Below, one piece after another: positions 1 to 6,089 of a DNA stretch of 6,136 nucleotides. The notes beneath the pieces are model-generated. The model was not told where the DNA came from. It saw only the letters and a program-made list of their open reading frames with translations, and ran no database searches. The position numbers and the translations under genes were made by a program. This DNA is from Bacteroidales bacterium UBA5537 (GTDB lineage: Bacteria > Bacteroidota > Bacteroidia > Bacteroidales > Lentimicrobiaceae), in the NCBI GenBank assembly GCA_002426025.1, contig DINP01000102.1, positions 42,676 through 48,811 of the forward strand, given 5' to 3'. Positions within the stretch are counted from its first letter, which is position 1. Every line of letters begins with the position of its first letter.

Positions 1-102
1 AAATCGGAGCATGCCTGCCGTGAAGCAGGAAAATTGTTTGTTGAAGGCAAAAACTACATCGTTGAGGATGGGGATATTATGCACATCAGGTTTAATGTGT
101 AA
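1..102 (+). CDS. ychF: YchF/OLA1-family P-loop ATPase, C-terminal fragment
   Basis: Only the last 33 codons and the TAA stop are present; the gene enters from the left edge in frame 1. The visible peptide includes CREAGKLFVEGKNYIVEDGD and ends in MHIRFNV. This matches the C-terminal TGS domain of the ribosome-associated ATPase YchF (Obg-related, ATP-preferring), whose members typically end in a Y-I-V-x-D-G-D-x-M-x-F/I-x-F-N-V pattern. The family binds ribosomes and has been linked to translation and oxidative-stress responses; the nucleotide-binding G domain lies outside the window. The gene converges on the mutase gene with only 23 nt between the two stop codons. I see no clear hairpin terminator in that gap, only a short T run at 113-118. 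Identification rests on a short but highly characteristic tail. Confidence 0.88.
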   Translation, partial: KSEHACREAGKLFVEGKNYIVEDGDIMHIRFNV

Positions 103-125
103 GTATGATTGCTTTTTTACTCTAA

Positions 126-1493
126 TTAATGCCCTGCATTCTCACCTTTTACAATAAACGGCTTCAGAATTGCCAATGCTTTCTTTTTCTTCGCTGAAAT
201 CAGTTCCGGCGTGCGTGCTTCAGCCAGGAATCTGAGGTAAGGTTCGGTATTCGATGGGCGAACATTAAACCACCAGTCAGTAAACTCTATCCGGTATCCA
301 TCAAAGTCGTAAAAAGCGGTTGGGGTTTCTTCTGATGAGAAGGCATCCTTCAGTGCATTCATAGCCTCAGTCTTAAGGTCAATGTGAAAGTTAATTTCGC
401 CAGTTCCATAATATCGGCTGATGTTGTCAATCATTTGCGAAACTGTAATCCCTTTATCGGCGTGTTTTTTAACTTCTCCAAGGATGATAAGTGCAGCAAC
501 GTAAGCTGAATCAGAATAATAGAAATCACGGAAATAGTAATGTCCCGCAAGTTCACCACCAAAGAGGCCGTCAATTTCGCGGAGTTTCAGTGCCGCATAA
601 GCACGCCCTACACGCCACATGTGCATTTTAAAGCCTTTGCTTTCAACATATTCAGTTACAGATTTTGATGTGCGGATATCCTGTATGGCTTTGCCTTTCA
701 TTCCTTTATCGGCAAAATATCCGGCAAGGACTGCTATCATCATATCTGGTTGAATGAACCGCCCTTTTTCATCTACAAACATAACCCGGTCTGCATCGCC
801 ATCAAAAATAAGTCCGATATCACATCTCTTATGCCTGACAAGCTTCTTCAGATCGGTAACATTTTTCTCTTCCAAGGGGTTTGGCTCATGATTCGGAAAT
901 GTTCCGTCAAGCTCAGTGTAAATATAATATGGCTCATTGCCCAGTAAATCTTTTATCAGCAATGATCCCATTCCATTTGAACAATCAACTGCAATTCTCA
1001 ATCCCTGAAGGTTGGTTTGATATTGCGAAAGAAAAGAAAGATACTCTTTGCGGAAGTCAATTTGTGTAAAAGTCCCAGGGATAACAGCAGGCTGGATTTC
1101 TTTATGTTCAGCCATTTCGAGTAACTCTGCCAGTCCCGAATCGAGCCCCACCGGCCATGCTTGTGCCCGAGAAATTTTAAGTCCGTTGTGGTTTGCAGGG
1201 TTGTGCGAAGCAGTAATCATTACCGAAGCATTATAATTGAATTTTGCTGTTGCCCAATAAACCATTGGTGTTGTACATTCGCCGGCAACATGCACATCAG
1301 CACCGGAATCGGTGATACCTTTGCACAGGTATTCAAGAATTTCAGGCGAAGAAACCCTAACATCGTGCCCAACCAGAACCGTTTCGGCTCTAAGTAGTTG
1401 CGGTAGAAAGAATCCGATTTTGTAAACATCTCTCCCATTAAAATCTGTATTGTAGATTCCTCTTATATCGTATGCTTTGAAAGCTTTTCTCAT
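126..1493 (-). CDS. Phosphomannomutase/phosphoglucomutase (alpha-D-phosphohexomutase family)
   Basis: A 455-residue protein, the normal length for bacterial PMM/PGM enzymes of the AlgC/ManB type. These interconvert hexose 6-phosphates and 1-phosphates in the cytoplasm, supplying precursors for GDP-mannose, UDP-glucose and similar sugars. All four domain signatures are visible. The N-terminal KAYDIRGIY is at residues 6-14. The phosphoserine loop TASHNP has catalytic Ser96. The metal-binding loop DGDADR is at 231-236. The sugar-specificity loop GGELAGHYYF is at 312-321, and the C-terminal phosphate-binding loop RPSNTEPYLR is at 412-421. In AlgC the specificity loop reads GE(L/M)SGH; here the Ser is Ala, which as I recall occurs in other family members and does not suggest inactivity. 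The ATG at 1493 directly precedes the conserved N-terminus, with no Shine-Dalgarno site. The gene is last in the leftward block, 110 nt after mltG, so it may have its own promoter. Preference for mannose, glucose or N-acetylglucosamine phosphate cannot be told from sequence; GlmM is less likely given the motifs. Confidence 0.93.
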   Translation of the reverse strand: MRKAFKAYDIRGIYNTDFNGRDVYKIGFFLPQLLRAETVLVGHDVRVSSPEILEYLCKGITDSGADVHVAGECTTPMVYWATAKFNYNASVMITASHNPANHNGLKISRAQAWPVGLDSGLAELLEMAEHKEIQPAVIPGTFTQIDFRKEYLSFLSQYQTNLQGLRIAVDCSNGMGSLLIKDLLGNEPYYIYTELDGTFPNHEPNPLEEKNVTDLKKLVRHKRCDIGLIFDGDADRVMFVDEKGRFIQPDMMIAVLAGYFADKGMKGKAIQDIRTSKSVTEYVESKGFKMHMWRVGRAYAALKLREIDGLFGGELAGHYYFRDFYYSDSAYVAALIILGEVKKHADKGITVSQMIDNISRYYGTGEINFHIDLKTEAMNALKDAFSSEETPTAFYDFDGYRIEFTDWWFNVRPSNTEPYLRFLAEARTPELISAKKKKALAILKPFIVKGENAGH

Positions 1494-1603
1494 GTTGAAC
1501 TGTTGATTTGGATGTATTGTAGAGTTGTTGATGATAGGGAAATGGGAAAAAATAGAATGCTCAGCAATTAATCGTTTAACCTATAAACCCACGAACTTAA
1601 AAA

Positions 1604-2689
1604 CTACTTGTAAATATTCTTTCGGTTCAGCGCCTGCTGGTATTTCCAGGCATTCAGGTTGTGTTGTTCGAGCGAGCGTGCAAAGTTATGATATCCCGAG
1701 AAATCTTCGCGGGCACAGAAAAACATATAATCGTGTTGTTCATGGTTTAGAACTGCATCTATAGATGAAACCGAAGGCAAACATATCGGTCCGGGGGGCA
1801 GTCCCCTGAATTTATATGTATTGTAAGGCGATTCAATTTGTTTGTGGATGTTTAGCACCCTACGCATTTCAAAGTCGCCATGGGCAAATACCAGAGTAGG
1901 GTCGGCTTCGAGCAGCCAGCCTTTGGTAAGCCGGTTAAGATAAACGCCGGCAACACGAGGTTTTTCATCGTTTTTATTGGTCTCTTTTTCTACGATAGAT
2001 GCAAGTGTAATGGCTTCCAGTCGGTTGAGATTAATCAATCCGAGTTTTTTCAACCGCTCACTGTTCCAGAATTTATCCGATTCTGATTTCATCCTGTTAA
2101 TAAAGGCCTTGGCAGTTGTATTCCAGTAAAATTCGTAAGTATTGGGGATAATTATCGTGAAAAGGCTGTGTTTTGAAACCCCCAGGGAATCAAGATAAAC
2201 GCTGTCGTTTAGTAAATTGATAATTGACAGGGAATCAGCTTCAATTTGTTTGCTGATTCGACCAGCAAGCTGGTCAGATGTTCTGATGTTATTAAAAATT
2301 ACTTTAACCGGTTCCTGGCGTCCGCTTCTCAACATGCCAACCAGTTCAAGGTTGTTCATACTGTTGCTTAGTTTGTATCTTCCTGGTTTTATTGATTTTT
2401 CATATTTTTTCAATCGTGCAACCAATTCAAAGCTTTTGCGGTTAATTACCAGACCATGTGTGTAAAGATGTTTTTTAACTGTGTCGAAATTACTGCCTGT
2501 CGGGATGGTAATATAGGCAGTGTTGTTTTCGCCTGTGTAAACGTTGGTTTTCCAGGCCGATGTGTAAACTACGTAAACAGCAGAAAATAAAAGTATTGCA
2601 AGAACCAGTAAGGTAATAACCAGTCCGCGGCCCGGTCTTCTATTTCTCGGTTTCCTGCCTGAATACCTGGGGTGATAGTATTCACTCAT
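1604..2689 (-). CDS. mltG: Endolytic murein transglycosylase MltG (YceG-like)
   Basis: A 361-residue inner-membrane protein of the MltG/YceG family, which cleaves nascent glycan strands at the outer face of the cytoplasmic membrane and is thought to act as a terminase for chain elongation. In order: a basic cytoplasmic N-terminus (about residues 1-21, rich in Arg/Lys), one transmembrane helix at about 22-42, a LysM-like subdomain around 55-130, then the catalytic YceG domain. The catalytic Glu is E234 in ASIVEKET (230-237), by analogy with E218 of the E. coli enzyme. Other family signatures are LEADPTLVFAHG (260-271), SPYNTYKFRGLPPGPICLPS (287-306) and the C-terminal YHNFARSLEQHN (333-344). 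The start lies 8 nt after the GNAT stop. A purine-rich AAGGGA (2694-2699, minus strand), overlapping that stop codon, could be a weak ribosome-binding site. The tight spacing points to co-transcription with the acetyltransferase, and probably with dapF, another peptidoglycan gene. Nothing appears truncated. Confidence 0.94.
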   Translation of the reverse strand: MSEYYHPRYSGRKPRNRRPGRGLVITLLVLAILLFSAVYVVYTSAWKTNVYTGENNTAYITIPTGSNFDTVKKHLYTHGLVINRKSFELVARLKKYEKSIKPGRYKLSNSMNNLELVGMLRSGRQEPVKVIFNNIRTSDQLAGRISKQIEADSLSIINLLNDSVYLDSLGVSKHSLFTIIIPNTYEFYWNTTAKAFINRMKSESDKFWNSERLKKLGLINLNRLEAITLASIVEKETNKNDEKPRVAGVYLNRLTKGWLLEADPTLVFAHGDFEMRRVLNIHKQIESPYNTYKFRGLPPGPICLPSVSSIDAVLNHEQHDYMFFCAREDFSGYHNFARSLEQHNLNAWKYQQALNRKNIYK

Positions 2690-2697
2690 GATTTCCC

Positions 2698-3219
2698 TTA
2701 TTTATGGTTTATTAATTGCATAAAAAATGCATCTTTCCAAATGTTTTCGGCTCTTGTCCAATCTTTGCATGTGCCGCAGATTTCAAATCCGGTTTTTGAA
2801 AAGATATGAATGCTACCTTTATTTTCAGTTGAAATATGGCAATACAACTGGTGAAGGTTCAGGGTGTTAAAGCTATATTCCTTCAGCATGGATAATGCCT
2901 CTGTTGCATAACCTTTCCCTCTTTCGGAACTGGCAATCAAAATTCCGACACCGGCCCTGCGATGGAGCGGGTCAAAATCAAAAAGGTCAATCGCACCAAC
3001 AGGCTCACCCGGCTTTTCATTATCGGTAATCATCAGCCTGAGCTGTTTTGCTGCAAAAATATCGTGGTTGGTGTTGAGCACAAATTGTTCAATGTCAAAC
3101 CTTGAGTATGGTGCTGTAGTATTGCTCACCTGCCATACAGAAGGATCATTCTCCCAGGCATAAATCAGATCAATATCCGCTGGTTCTGGTGCTCTTAAGC
3201 TAATCTGTTTGCCTTTCAT
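2698..3219 (-). CDS. GNAT-family N-acetyltransferase (RimJ/RimL/SpeG-like)
   Basis: A 173-residue single-domain protein with the Gcn5-related acetyltransferase fold, expected to move an acetyl group from acetyl-CoA to an amine. The N-terminal ISLRAPEPADIDLIYAWEND (6-25) is typical of the RimJ/RimL-type subgroup (Acetyltransf_3-like). The acetyl-CoA pyrophosphate loop is visible as SSERGKGYATEAL (97-109), fitting R/Q-x-x-G-x-G/A. It follows a strand containing GVGILI (90-95). The C-terminal part HQLYCHISTENKGSIHIFSK (123-142) plus TGFEICG is the usual motif B region. No signal peptide or membrane segment is seen, so it should be cytoplasmic. The gene sits 65 nt after dapF and 8 nt before mltG, so it is probably in an operon with peptidoglycan genes. 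The substrate is unknown: a protein N-terminus, a polyamine or an amino sugar/amino acid are all possible, and the context does not decide. Confidence 0.88.
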   Translation of the reverse strand: MKGKQISLRAPEPADIDLIYAWENDPSVWQVSNTTAPYSRFDIEQFVLNTNHDIFAAKQLRLMITDNEKPGEPVGAIDLFDFDPLHRRAGVGILIASSERGKGYATEALSMLKEYSFNTLNLHQLYCHISTENKGSIHIFSKTGFEICGTCKDWTRAENIWKDAFFMQLINHK

Positions 3220-3272
3220 TGGCTGGGGTATAATGGGGTTTTATTGTTAATTATCAGGATAAAAGAAGACAA

Positions 3273-3292
3273 TTTAAATCAGGTTTAAATCA
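3273..3292. repeat. Short direct repeat TTTAAATCA-GG-TTTAAATCA at the dapF 3' end
   Basis: Two identical 9-bp copies of TTTAAATCA lie at 3273-3281 and 3284-3292, separated by GG, giving an 11-bp period of about one helical turn. The second copy contains the dapF stop codon (3285-3287). A third identical copy lies at 4364-4372, in the dapF/htrA intergenic region. The spacing would suit a tandem protein-binding site upstream of the GNAT gene. The sequence is AT-rich, so chance is a real alternative. Confidence 0.35.
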
Positions 3293-4067
3293 AAATGGTC
3301 TCGCCTTTAAATACAAACCTGGCTGGTCCTTGCAAGGTAACATTCGTAAAAGAAGAAGCATCTTTACTGAACCTGACCTTCAGTTTTCCTCCCGGTGTAA
3401 CAATGTTCCATTCGGTTTTTCCAGTTGCCAGGGATGCAACCATTGCGCAGGCCGTTACGCCGGTTCCACATGAAAGTGTTTCATTTTCTACGCCCCGTTC
3501 ATAGGTTCTGACATTTAACTGCGATTCTCCAATGCTTACCCAATCTACATTGATTCCTTCCCTGGCATATTTTTCTGAATACCTTATTTTTCTGCCTTCA
3601 GATATAGTATCAACTTCCGAGACATCAGGAACGATTTTAACCAGATGGCTTGTGCCGGTATTTATTTCAGTGTTGTCACCAAAAACATCAGGGATGGCTA
3701 CATCTCTCATGCTGATTTCAACCTGCCATTCGCTGTTTGAGATTTTATCTACGTTGGCCGAATGAGGCCCATCACCGGCAAGAAATTTACCTTCATTTCC
3801 GATAATTCCCAGCATTGAGGCGAAAGCAGTGGCACAACGGGCTCCGTTTCCGCACATGTTTGCAGGGCTTCCATCTGAATTAAAGTAAATCATTTCAAAA
3901 TCGAAGCCCTCTTTTGGGCTGATAATGATCAATCCATCGGCCCCAACGCCAAAATGACGGTGACATAGCGCGGCAATTCCTTCACTTGTCAGACTGGCAG
4001 TTGCTTTTCTGCCATCAAGCAGAATAAAGTCATTGCCGGTTCCGTGAAATTTATAGAAGCTAACCAT
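3285..4067 (-). CDS. dapF: Diaminopimelate epimerase DapF
   Basis: DapF is a cofactor-independent, two-thiol racemase that converts LL- to meso-diaminopimelate, the last shared step before lysine and the cross-linking residue of Gram-negative-type peptidoglycan. I start it at the ATG at 4067 (260 residues). The frame can extend to a TTG at 4085, but MVSFYKFHGTGNDF aligns with the usual family N-terminus and the extra six residues do not. Using the ATG-based numbering, the first catalytic Cys is C72 in MCGNGARC (71-78) and the second is C200 in LSCGTGVTAC (198-207). Other family features are FNSDGSPANMCGN before the first cysteine, ERGVENET just before the second, and PGGKLKV near the end. No Shine-Dalgarno site precedes the ATG. 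The length is normal and both active-site thiols are present. It is the first gene of the leftward block and is divergent from htrA. Confidence 0.95.
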   Translation of the reverse strand: MVSFYKFHGTGNDFILLDGRKATASLTSEGIAALCHRHFGVGADGLIIISPKEGFDFEMIYFNSDGSPANMCGNGARCATAFASMLGIIGNEGKFLAGDGPHSANVDKISNSEWQVEISMRDVAIPDVFGDNTEINTGTSHLVKIVPDVSEVDTISEGRKIRYSEKYAREGINVDWVSIGESQLNVRTYERGVENETLSCGTGVTACAMVASLATGKTEWNIVTPGGKLKVRFSKDASSFTNVTLQGPARFVFKGETILI

Positions 4068-4111
4068 GGTCAGGCCGATTGACAATTTGTCATGTTAAAG
4101 TAAAATGGATA

Positions 4112-4143
4112 CAAACCTACATGAATTATAGCTAATTCACAAG
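4112..4143 (-). promoter_or_regulatory. Candidate Bacteroidota-type promoter for dapF
   Basis: Read on the minus strand, TAGGTTTG (4112-4119) matches the -7 consensus TAnnTTTG of the Bacteroidota primary sigma factor in all defined positions. It is preceded, after a 20-nt spacer, by CTTG (4140-4143), three of four matches to the -33 TTTG. Transcription would begin near 4105, leaving a leader of roughly 40 nt before the ATG at 4067. Position, strand and spacing all fit. The call is by pattern only. Confidence 0.6.
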
Positions 4144-4390
4144 CCCTTACAGAAATTTCACAGGGCGTTCATACTGATGATTTATTCCTTGCCTGAATAT
4201 ACAATAGTACTGCCTCCTTTTCTGAATATGCGGGTCTTTAAGAATCAAATTCCACGATGAAGTGTTTAATGGCTGAAATTTGAATATTTATAGGCGAAGC
4301 AGCAGTAATAACAGCTTAACAATTTTTAACACCGGCGCATGTAACAATGGAACTTAAATTGCGTTTAAATCAATACCAACATCTGGTTAA

Positions 4391-4410
4391 ACCCGAACGG
4401 GATTTCGGGT
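4391..4410 (+). promoter_or_regulatory. Perfect 7-bp dyad/hairpin upstream of htrA
   Basis: ACCCGAA (4391-4397) and TTCGGGT (4404-4410) are exact reverse complements around a 6-nt loop, CGGGAT. The dyad ends 43 nt before the htrA ATG. It is followed by GATC and an A run on the plus strand, and by TTTAACC when read on the minus strand. Neither side has a clear U-tract, so it does not look like an ordinary intrinsic terminator. It could be an RNA hairpin in the htrA leader or an operator for a dimeric regulator. It overlaps the alternative GTG start at 4409, which argues against that start. Confidence 0.45.
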
Positions 4411-4453
4411 GATCAAAAAAAACCGTTTGTTTACTCAAAAAGCTAAGATCATT

Positions 4454-5911
4454 ATGAAAAAGATTGCAGTAAGTTTACTGATTGCTATCGCAGGAGGTTT
4501 GGTTGCATTAGGCGCTCATAGCCTGTTTACCAAAGAAGACGTACGTTACATTAACAGCCCATCGCAAAATACACCGGCCTATTTGGCCAGTAACCCCGGA
4601 ATTGCGGGCGCTTTGGAACTGCCCGATTTTACTATAGCGGCCAATAATACCGTTCATGCTGTTGTACATATTAAAACCGAATATGAACGCAAGAGCAGTG
4701 TTTATGATAATTTTTTCGATTTCAGAGATTTTTTCAATCAAAGAGGGATGCAAGGCAGGCCAATGCCTGTTGAAGCAAGTGGATCAGGCGTTATTATCAG
4801 CCCCGATGGCTATATTGTAACCAATAATCATGTGGTTGCCGAATCTGATAAAATACAGGTAACCCTGAACGATAAACGAACATTCAGTGCCAACGTTATC
4901 GGCACCGATCCTTCAACCGATCTTGCAGTAATAAAGATTGATGCCAAGGATTTGCCTTTCCTTATCTATGGTAATTCAGATAATCTGCAGATTGGCGAAT
5001 GGGTTCTGGCTGTCGGGAATCCGTTTAATCTTACTTCAACGGTTACAGCCGGAATCGTTAGCGCGAAAGCGCGAAATATCAATATTCTCGGGTCGCCTGA
5101 TGGTTCTGCAATCGAATCGTTTATTCAAACAGATGCAGCTGTAAATCCCGGAAACAGTGGTGGAGCCTTGGTTAATACCATGGGAGAACTAGTGGGTATT
5201 AATGCAGCAATTGCCTCGGGTACAGGTTATTATTCTGGTTATTCATTTGCAATACCTGCCAATATCGTTCGCAAAGTTGCGGGCGACCTTGTGGAATATG
5301 GAACAATACAGCGTGGTTTCCTGGGTGTAAGCATCCGCGAACTCGATAGCAAACTGGCTGAGGAGCAGGGCATTATAGATATTCGGGGGGTTTATGTTGC
5401 CGATGTTACCGATAATGGTGCCGCCAAAGAAGCTGGTATTCGGACTGGTGACATTATTATGAGCATTGAAGGCGTAGAAGTCAATTCAACTTCCGAATTG
5501 CTCGGTCTTATCGGACAGCACAAGCCCGGTGATAAAGTTTCCCTTGCGGTGAAAAGAGGCAATAAAAACCTGGATTTTGACGTTACCCTAAAAAACAGGG
5601 ATGGCAATGTTAGCCTCGTCAAGCGCGAAGATGTCGATATACAGTCTTTACTTGGTGCCAGGTTTGCACCATTGTCCGATAAGCTGAAGATGAGTCTTGA
5701 TGTTGATTTTGGGGTTCAGGTAACTTCATTGAGCGATGGCAGACTGCGCAGTGCAGGTGTTCGTGAAGGATTTATCATTGTTAGAGTCGACGGAAAAGAA
5801 ATTCGCTCAGTTGATGATCTGGCCTTGACATTATCGAACAAAAAAGGTGGCGTGCTGCTTGAAGGCGTTTATCCAAACCGCACCCGTGCTTATTATGGTT
5901 TCGGTATGTGA
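4454..5911 (+). CDS. htrA: HtrA/DegP-family periplasmic serine protease (Do-like), two PDZ domains
   Basis: An ATP-independent envelope protease/chaperone that degrades or refolds damaged exported proteins. I start it at the ATG at 4454 (485 residues). The frame extends to a GTG at 4409, but MKKIAVSLLIAIAGGLVALG is a proper signal peptide or N-terminal anchor (hydrophobic about 4-20), and the extra 15 residues would bury it. The trypsin-like domain follows. A short, Phe-rich LA-type loop lies at about 79-106. The catalytic triad is His126 (TNNHVV), Asp156 (DPSTDLAVIKI) and Ser235 (NPGNSGGAL). PDZ1 starts at the RGFLGV carboxylate-binding loop (287-292) and runs to about 381; a shorter PDZ2 covers about 395-485. 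All catalytic residues are present and the length is normal for a DegP/DegQ type. The protein ends in YYGFGM. The gene is flanked by a divergent dapF and, after a strong terminator, rpoD. Whether it is soluble or membrane-anchored is unclear; ALGAHS near residue 20 could be a cleavage site. Confidence 0.95.
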   Translation: MKKIAVSLLIAIAGGLVALGAHSLFTKEDVRYINSPSQNTPAYLASNPGIAGALELPDFTIAANNTVHAVVHIKTEYERKSSVYDNFFDFRDFFNQRGMQGRPMPVEASGSGVIISPDGYIVTNNHVVAESDKIQVTLNDKRTFSANVIGTDPSTDLAVIKIDAKDLPFLIYGNSDNLQIGEWVLAVGNPFNLTSTVTAGIVSAKARNINILGSPDGSAIESFIQTDAAVNPGNSGGALVNTMGELVGINAAIASGTGYYSGYSFAIPANIVRKVAGDLVEYGTIQRGFLGVSIRELDSKLAEEQGIIDIRGVYVADVTDNGAAKEAGIRTGDIIMSIEGVEVNSTSELLGLIGQHKPGDKVSLAVKRGNKNLDFDVTLKNRDGNVSLVKREDVDIQSLLGARFAPLSDKLKMSLDVDFGVQVTSLSDGRLRSAGVREGFIIVRVDGKEIRSVDDLALTLSNKKGGVLLEGVYPNRTRAYYGFGM

Positions 5912-5940
5912 AATTGAATTTTTGATTGCTTGAATTGACC

Positions 5941-5978
5941 GGAGTGAGCGGCCAGTCCGTTTCACTCCTTTTTCTTTT
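5941..5978 (+). terminator. Rho-independent terminator after htrA
   Basis: The 7-bp stem GGAGTGA (5941-5947) pairs with TCACTCC (5962-5968). It extends through one bulged T (5961) by GCGG (5948-5951) with CCGT (5957-5960, including one G-T wobble), leaving a CCAGT loop. TTTTTCTTTT (5969-5978) follows directly. It begins 29 nt after the htrA stop and would separate htrA transcription from rpoD. Confidence 0.88.
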
Positions 5979-6041
5979 ATCAGGTTAGATTGAATTAAAA
6001 ATAAACTGAACTATTCCTGATCTGAGTTGTTTATAAATAGA

Positions 6042-6082
6042 ATTGGGTTAAATATAAAAGAACCCTTTTCGTAAAACCCAAT
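6042..6082 (+). repeat. Inverted repeat in the rpoD leader
   Basis: ATTGGGTT (6042-6049) and AACCCAAT (6075-6082) are perfect 8-nt reverse complements with a 25-nt spacer, ending 7 nt before the rpoD ATG. The inner GGGTT (6045-6049) can instead pair with AACCC at 6061-6065. Immediately upstream and overlapping the left arm, TAGAATTG (6038-6045) is one mismatch from the TAnnTTTG -7 element, but no good -33 box is seen at the expected distance. This may be a leader RNA structure or an operator; the function is unknown. Confidence 0.45.
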
Positions 6083-6089
6083 CATTGTC

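Larger units (their letters stand above)
4068..4453. other. Divergent intergenic region between dapF and htrA (386 nt)
   Basis: No convincing gene is visible on either strand; the region is AT-rich and the short open stretches lack recognisable protein motifs. It must hold the start signals for both dapF (leftward) and htrA (rightward). A good leftward promoter candidate lies at 4112-4143 and a perfect hairpin at 4391-4410. I could not find a good TTTG/TAnnTTTG pair for htrA. The nearest match is GAAATTTG at 4275-4282, one mismatch from the -7 consensus, but without a -33 partner at the right distance. At this length a small RNA or a long htrA leader is possible, but nothing in the sequence demonstrates one. 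Confidence 0.6.

Noticed and set aside
103..125. Possible bidirectional terminator between ychF and the mutase gene
   Set aside because: There is only a T6 run (113-118) and no convincing stem in the 23-nt gap.
550..567. Ser-to-Ala change in the mutase sugar loop (GELAGH rather than GELSGH) as a sign of inactivity or new specificity
   Set aside because: The catalytic Ser96, metal-binding and phosphate-binding loops are all intact, and as I recall Ala at this position occurs in other family members.
312..1438. Open reading frames on the opposite strand or in other frames of the mutase gene
   Set aside because: They are short, lie wholly within a well-supported gene and show no recognisable protein motifs.
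1494..1603. Promoter or terminator between mltG and the mutase gene
   Set aside because: No TAnnTTTG-type element is present on the minus strand. The only stem (GTTTA/TAAAC, about 1573-1587) is 5 bp and lacks a U-tract.
4068..4085. Upstream TTG start for dapF at 4085
   Set aside because: It adds six residues not found at the family N-terminus. The ATG at 4067 directly precedes the conserved FYKFHGTGNDF.
4409..4453. Upstream GTG start for htrA at 4409
   Set aside because: It would place 15 polar, basic residues before the signal sequence, and the GTG lies inside a perfect hairpin stem. The ATG at 4454 gives a normal signal peptide.
5061..5072. GCGC-GAAA-GCGC, a stem capped by a GNRA-type tetraloop inside htrA
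   Set aside because: The bases encode S-A-K-A-R in the conserved VTAGIVSAKAR segment of HtrA. Codon choice explains them and the stem is only 4 bp.
5979..6021. ATCAGG/CCTGAT inverted repeat upstream of rpoD
   Set aside because: Six-base arms across a 31-nt spacer in AT-rich DNA are easily expected by chance.
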